Shown one piece after another: positions 7,919-10,641 of a stretch of DNA of 10,641 nucleotides. Both the position numbers and the translations under genes were made by a program. Below the pieces are notes generated by a model. That model saw only the letters and a program-made list of their open reading frames with translations, was not told the origin of the DNA and did not search any database. This stretch comes from DASPXY01 sp038227745 (GTDB taxonomy: Bacteria; Planctomycetota; Planctomycetia; Gemmatales; Gemmataceae): contig JBBRPS010000329.1 in assembly GCA_038227745.1 (NCBI GenBank), positions 1-10,641 of the forward strand, in the 5' to 3' direction. Every line of letters starts with the position of its first letter. Within the stretch, counting starts at the first letter, position 1.

Positions 7919-8200
7919 GGCGACTCCCTGGATTGCAGTTTGCGGAAACGACCTCTCCGTCCCGGACGGACGCGACCGCCCCTCCGGGGAAGGCGCCGCG
8001 CGAACACCCGGTTCGCAAGGACCTCCACCCGGATGAACGCAAACCGGCCGTGGCGCCCGACAGGGGGTTGCCGAAAAAGTTTCCGCCGGCGGCCGGTCCC
8101 TCCCATCCCCGTCGGCGAAGGCTTTTGCAATCCGCGGGGCGCCGCCGTACCATGAACCCGTCCGCAGCACGCCGTGCGTGCGCCCCGGAGTACCAACGCC
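7919..8200. promoter_or_regulatory. Divergent intergenic region between PASTA gene and sigma factor gene
   Basis: The 282 bases between the two divergent starts must hold a promoter for each direction. Rightward, TTGCAA (8125-8130) and TACCAT (8148-8153) are separated by 17 bases, each matching four of six sigma-70 consensus positions, and would give a leader of about 40 bases before the sigma factor gene. Leftward, the ribosome binding site AGGGAG of the PASTA gene lies at 7924-7929 (reverse), but no clear promoter boxes were found. If the sigma factor recognises its own promoter or that of the PASTA gene, the shared motif would be expected here, but I could not identify one. Confidence 0.35.
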
Positions 8201-8785
8201 ATGTCGTCGCACGAATCCGTTTCGTTCTGGATTGGGCGGTTGAAGGGAGGCGACCAGGGGGCGGCCCGGAAGCTCTGGGAGCGCTATTACGCCCAGCTGG
8301 TCGAGCTGGCGGCGAAGAAGTTTCGCAACGCCCCGCGCCGCGTGGCCGACGAGGAGGACGCGGTCCTCGGGGCCTTCGCCAGTTTCTGCCGCGACGCCCA
8401 GCGCGGCCGCTTCCCCGACCTGGCCGACCGGCACGACCTCTGGCGGCTGCTGGTGCGCATGACCGCCCAGAAGGCCCTCGACCAGTTGCGCCGCGACCAG
8501 GCGGACAAGCGGGGCGCCGGTCAGGACGGGGCCGCGACGGACGAGGCCCTGGAACAGGTCGTGGGGCATGAGCCGACACCCGCCTTCGCGGCGCAGGTGG
8601 CGGACGAGATGCGGGAGTTGCTCGGCCGGTTGGAGGAGGCCGACCTGCGCGCCGTCGCCCTGTGGAAGCTGGAGGGCCACAGCAACGAGGAGATCGCGGC
8701 CAAGCTGGAGTGCGTGCCGCGGACCGTCGAGCGCAAGCTGCAACGCATCCGGGCGTTGTGGAGCCACGTCGGGGAGGAGCGGTGA
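8201..8785 (+). CDS. ECF-type RNA polymerase sigma factor (planctomycete Sigma70_ECF type, 194 aa)
   Basis: Directs RNA polymerase to an alternative set of promoters. Region 2 spans about residues 20-105: the helix LWERYYAQLVELAAKKF, then EEDAVLGAFASFCRDAQRGRF and LWRLLVRMTAQKALDQLRRDQ, which cover core binding and -10 recognition. After a charged linker, region 4 spans about 135-188, with the helix-turn-helix GHSNEEIAAKLECVPRTVERKLQRIRALW for -35 binding. The opening MSSHESVSFWIGRLKGGD is typical of planctomycete ECF proteins. I therefore chose the ATG at 8201, with GGAG ten bases upstream, over the in-frame GTG at 8174. No anti-sigma factor with a membrane domain is adjacent. In planctomycetes this sigma type often lies next to Ser/Thr kinase genes; here the divergent neighbour carries only PASTA domains. 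It probably has its own promoter. Confidence 0.93.
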   Translation: MSSHESVSFWIGRLKGGDQGAARKLWERYYAQLVELAAKKFRNAPRRVADEEDAVLGAFASFCRDAQRGRFPDLADRHDLWRLLVRMTAQKALDQLRRDQADKRGAGQDGAATDEALEQVVGHEPTPAFAAQVADEMRELLGRLEEADLRAVALWKLEGHSNEEIAAKLECVPRTVERKLQRIRALWSHVGEER

Positions 8786-8908
8786 CCCCCCTCCGCCAGC
8801 CCACGGCGGGGCAGGCGCCGCCTTCCTTTCCACCGGGATTGGGTGGATAATCGTGGTAACCTGCGGCGTCCCGGAGTTTCCCCGCACCGCGTAACTGGAG
8901 GCGTGCCC
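8786..8908 (+). promoter_or_regulatory. Possible lipoprotein promoter and start-deciding ribosome binding site
   Basis: GATAAT at 8846-8851 matches five of six -10 positions. A weak TTCCTT (8823-8828) lies 17 bases upstream. GGAG at 8897-8900 is eight bases before the GTG at 8909 but only two before the in-frame GTG at 8903, which decides the start of the lipoprotein gene. No terminator hairpin is evident after the sigma factor stop, so read-through is also possible. Confidence 0.35.
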
Positions 8909-9577
8909 GTGAGCAGTCCGAAGTTGATCCCGCCCCTGGTCGCCCTGGTCCTCCTCCTCGGCCCCGGTTGCCGGGAGCGGCCGGAGGGGCCCCAGGCCCG
9001 CCCTGTGCCGCGGCGGGTCGATGAGGGCGGCTGGCCCCTCTACGAGCAGCCTGCCGATGGGTTCGCCCTGGCCCTGCCGCCGGGCTGGACCGCCCTCGCG
9101 CTGGACCCCAAGACCATCGACCAGACAATGGAGCAGGGCATCCGCGCCAACCCCAGCCTCAAGGCGATGGAGCAGGGCATCCGTCAGCAGGCCGCCGCCG
9201 GGCTGAAGTTCCTGGGCGCGGAGAGGGCGGGCAGCGGGCCCAACGTCAACGTCTTCAAGTTGCCGTTGGTGCGGGAGGCCACGCTGGACGCCGCCGGGGC
9301 CGACTGGGCGAAGCAGTTTGAGGCGATGCCGAGCGTGGAACGGCCGATCACCCGCCGGCAGGTTCGGCTGCGGGCCGGAGAGGCCGAACGGTTCGACTAC
9401 GTCATCCCGGCGACATTGCCCAACGGAAAGCGGGAGCGGCTCGCGCTCACCTCGTACCTGCAGGTCCGGGGGCGGGAGCTTTACGCCGTGACGACGACCG
9501 TCAAGGTAGACGAGGTCGTGCGGTATGCGCCCACCTTCGATCGCATCGTCGGGAGCTTCCGCTTCCTCGGCAAGTGA
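8909..9577 (+). CDS. Predicted lipoprotein, PsbP/DcrB-like, unknown function (222 aa)
   Basis: With the GTG at 8909 the protein starts with a short N-terminus, a hydrophobic stretch (LIPPLVALVLLL, residues 6-17) and Leu-Gly-Pro-Gly-Cys with Cys at position 21. This is a probable lipoprotein signal, although Gly-Pro-Gly before the Cys is a weak lipobox. The mature domain begins with DGFALALPPGW, close to the start of PsbP/DcrB/LpqN-like domains. It ends with an alternating strand-rich part (LTSYLQVRGRELYAVTTTV) and a helix plus strand, YAPTFDRIVGSFRFLGK, also typical of that fold. Between them is a helical insert with a six-residue motif, MEQGIR, repeated 15 residues apart. Export and outer-layer anchoring are inferred; the molecular role is unknown. 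It follows the sigma factor by 123 bases on the same strand and could be in its regulon or co-transcribed. An in-frame ATG at 8843 is rejected because it would bury the signal sequence and has no ribosome binding site. Confidence 0.8.
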   Translation: MSSPKLIPPLVALVLLLGPGCRERPEGPQARPVPRRVDEGGWPLYEQPADGFALALPPGWTALALDPKTIDQTMEQGIRANPSLKAMEQGIRQQAAAGLKFLGAERAGSGPNVNVFKLPLVREATLDAAGADWAKQFEAMPSVERPITRRQVRLRAGEAERFDYVIPATLPNGKRERLALTSYLQVRGRELYAVTTTVKVDEVVRYAPTFDRIVGSFRFLGK

Positions 9578-9594
9578 GAAGTAGTTCAGGACGA

Positions 9595-9638
9595 GGTTGG
9601 AGTCCCGGCTTCAGCCGGCTGAAGCCGGGACTCCAACC
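9595..9638. repeat. Perfect 44-bp palindrome after the lipoprotein gene
   Basis: The 22 bases from 9595 to 9616 (beginning GGTTGGAGTCCC) are the exact reverse complement of 9617-9638, with no loop bases between them. It begins 17 bases after the lipoprotein stop. As RNA it would make a very strong GC-rich hairpin able to end transcription or protect the 3' end, though no T-run follows. Its perfect symmetry and position resemble dispersed REP-like intergenic palindromes. Confidence 0.9.
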
Positions 9639-10090
9639 CCCTTAACGTCAGGCGATTGGCGCGCGGTTCGCAAGCTTGCTTGTCGTTGGGTCAGTGCCGC
9701 TGGGTTCGACCGCCGTGTCGGGGATGCCCTCGCCGGGGCTGAAACCCGTGCGGTCCCCGGAAGCGAATCCGTGGGCCGGATCGCCCACCGGACTCAGGCT
9801 GTTCGGTCTGTCCTCAAGGGGACGGCGGCCCCTGCGCCGACGGGGTCGGAAGGGCGATCCCGTTCGGGGCTCGCGGACGGCCGCCCTGGTTGTTTCTCGC
9901 TCATGGCTCGTTCCGCCTGTTGTCGCTTCCCGGCAGGGGGTATCTCGGTTACACTGGAGGCGCAGAGGCGATTCCCATGCCGGCGGACCGGAGACGTGCT
10001 CCGGGGCAGCACGGCATACGTCAGGGTGAGGCGAACCGTCCCCGTGTTGGGTCGCGGTACATCCTCGCCGTTTTCTCGAGGAGGCCCTTG
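9639..10090 (+). other. Non-coding stretch, probable 5' leader of the RRM gene
   Basis: None of the frames here looks like a protein: compositions are odd, no motifs appear and third-position bias is weak. Small hairpins are visible: GTGGGC/GCCCAC (9771-9788, 6-base loop) and CGTGCT/AGCACG (9995-10013, 7-base loop). TACACT at 9950-9955, with a poor TTCCCG 17 bases upstream (9927-9932), is a possible promoter and would give a leader of about 130 bases containing the second hairpin. GAGGAGG at 10078-10084 is a strong ribosome binding site for the RRM gene. Long leaders with regulatory structure are common for cold-induced RNA-binding protein genes, but nothing here proves that. Confidence 0.4.
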
Positions 10091-10438
10091 ATGGGCAGGA
10101 AGATCTATGTCGGCAACCTGGCCTACGGGGTGACCGACAGCGACCTGGAGCAGATGTTCGCGGCGCACGGGACCGTGCAGTCGGCGCAGGTCATCATGGA
10201 CCGCGACACCGGGCGGTCGAAGGGGTTCGGCTTCGTGGAGATGGGCAGCGACCAGGAAGCCCAGGCCGCCATCGCCGCCCTCAACGGCAAGGAGGTGGAC
10301 GGCCGCGCCTTGACCGTCAACGAGGCCCGGCCCAAGACCGAGGGCGGGGGCGGCGGCCGCGGCGGCTACGGCGGCGGCGGCGGCGGCGGCGGCGGCCGCG
10401 GCGGTTCCGGGGGTGGCGGAGGCGGTCGTCGGTATTGA
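10091..10438 (+). CDS. RRM-domain RNA-binding protein with Gly/Arg-rich tail (115 aa)
   Basis: A single RNA recognition motif occupies residues 3-80. RNP2 is I-Y-V-G-N-L at 5-10 and RNP1 is K-G-F-G-F-V-E-M at 44-51, with the aromatic residues Tyr6, Phe46 and Phe48 that stack on RNA bases; the last RNP1 position is Met rather than the usual aromatic. The tail (85-115) is almost entirely Gly with scattered Arg, as RGG/RGGY, ending RRY. This matches the small glycine-rich RNA-binding proteins of cyanobacteria and planctomycetes, which bind single-stranded RNA and are often cold-induced in cyanobacteria. The ATG at 10091 follows GAGGAGG by six bases and places the domain at the very N-terminus, as usual. 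The frame stays open further upstream, including an ATG at 9977, but that extension is not protein-like. The gene appears monocistronic, with a terminator just after it. Confidence 0.95.
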   Translation: MGRKIYVGNLAYGVTDSDLEQMFAAHGTVQSAQVIMDRDTGRSKGFGFVEMGSDQEAQAAIAALNGKEVDGRALTVNEARPKTEGGGGGRGGYGGGGGGGGGRGGSGGGGGGRRY

Positions 10439-10463
10439 GACGGAGCCCGGCGACGCATCTACG

Positions 10464-10498
10464 GCCCGGCAGCTCAATCGCTGCCGGGCTGCTCTTTG
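10464..10498 (+). terminator. Hairpin terminator of the RRM gene
   Basis: GCCCGGCAGC (10464-10473) pairs perfectly with GCTGCCGGGC (10480-10489) around the 6-base loop TCAATC, followed by TGCTCTTT. It starts 25 bases after the RRM stop. The stem is strong and the T-tract is imperfect, a plausible intrinsic terminator. Confidence 0.8.
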
Positions 10499-10641
10499 CG
10501 CAGAGCGAGGTGCGCAGGGTTCGGCTAGGAGCGTGTCCGAGAATTAGCCCAGGGGCTTCCCTTGGCCCCGCTCAATCCGCCTATTTGCCTCTGTTGCGAT
10601 TTCTTATTTCTTACGCGGGGCGCCGCCGTAGCGCCAGAGCG
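10499..10641. other. AT-richer right edge, no gene recognised
   Basis: Base composition drops markedly at 10581-10613, including a direct doublet of ATTTCTT. A short inverted pair, GGCTA (10523-10527) and TAGCC (10545-10549), encloses GGAGCGTGTCCGAGAAT, which has the feel of an insertion-sequence end, but I cannot name the element. The 17 bases at 10614-10630 recur at 8133-8149. No reading frame of note was seen. The stretch may be a promoter region or the edge of an element continuing outside the window. Confidence 0.3.

Noticed and set aside
6260..8155. 631-codon plus-strand frame opposite the PASTA gene
   Set aside because: Composition is typical of an antisense frame in GC-rich DNA and no domains are seen, whereas the minus strand encodes five regular PASTA repeats.
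7919..8887. N-terminal extension of the PASTA frame up to 8887
   Set aside because: It runs antisense through the sigma factor gene and is not protein-like; the ATG at 7918 has a good ribosome binding site and a signal-anchor segment.
9597..10091. Plus-strand frame of 164 codons beginning in the palindrome
   Set aside because: It starts inside a perfect palindrome and has no ribosome binding site and no protein-like pattern.
9794..10477. 227-codon minus-strand frame with poly-Ala
   Set aside because: The Ala tract is the reverse reading of the Gly codons in the RRM tail, and the frame is antisense to a well-supported gene.

Overview
The window looks like a chromosomal piece of a high-GC planctomycete, most likely of the Gemmata type (family Gemmataceae). 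This is an inference from the very high G+C with strong G/C preference at third codon positions, an ECF sigma factor of the kind expanded in planctomycetes (Sigma70_ECF type), a PASTA-repeat protein with a long proline/glycine linker, and GC-rich perfect palindromes between genes. No rRNA, tRNA, CRISPR array or complete insertion sequence was found.

Left block, minus strand (about 370-5904): a tightly coupled two-gene operon. The first gene (5904 to 5479) encodes a 141-aa protein that I read as a ubiquitin/MoaD/ThiS-like beta-grasp protein ending exactly in Leu-Ala-Gly-Gly. Three bases after its stop begins a 1701-aa cytosolic protein (5475 to 370) with HEAT-like helices, acidic linkers and a C-terminal DUF4132 region followed by a second conserved C-terminal module. 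The pairing of a possible diglycine-tailed ubiquitin-like protein with a giant DUF4132 protein is the most interesting feature of the window. No activating enzyme, protease or AAA/vWA partner lies within it. Beyond the operon (1-369) there is only a weak, possibly broken EF-hand-like reading frame.

Middle block (5905-8200): a 330-bp gap holds a three-unit array of 22-bp palindromes (period 33 bp, third unit inverted). Next comes a minus-strand gene for a membrane-anchored or secreted protein with a proline/glycine-rich stalk and five PASTA repeats but no kinase or transpeptidase domain. It is divergent from the ECF sigma factor gene across a 282-bp intergenic region.

Right block, plus strand (8201-10641): the ECF sigma factor; a small predicted lipoprotein with a PsbP/DcrB-like look; a perfect 44-bp palindrome just after its stop; about 450 bp of apparently non-coding DNA that probably includes the leader of the next gene; a 115-aa RRM RNA-binding protein with a Gly/Arg-rich tail; and a good hairpin terminator. 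The last 140 bp is relatively AT-rich and contains no gene I can recognise.
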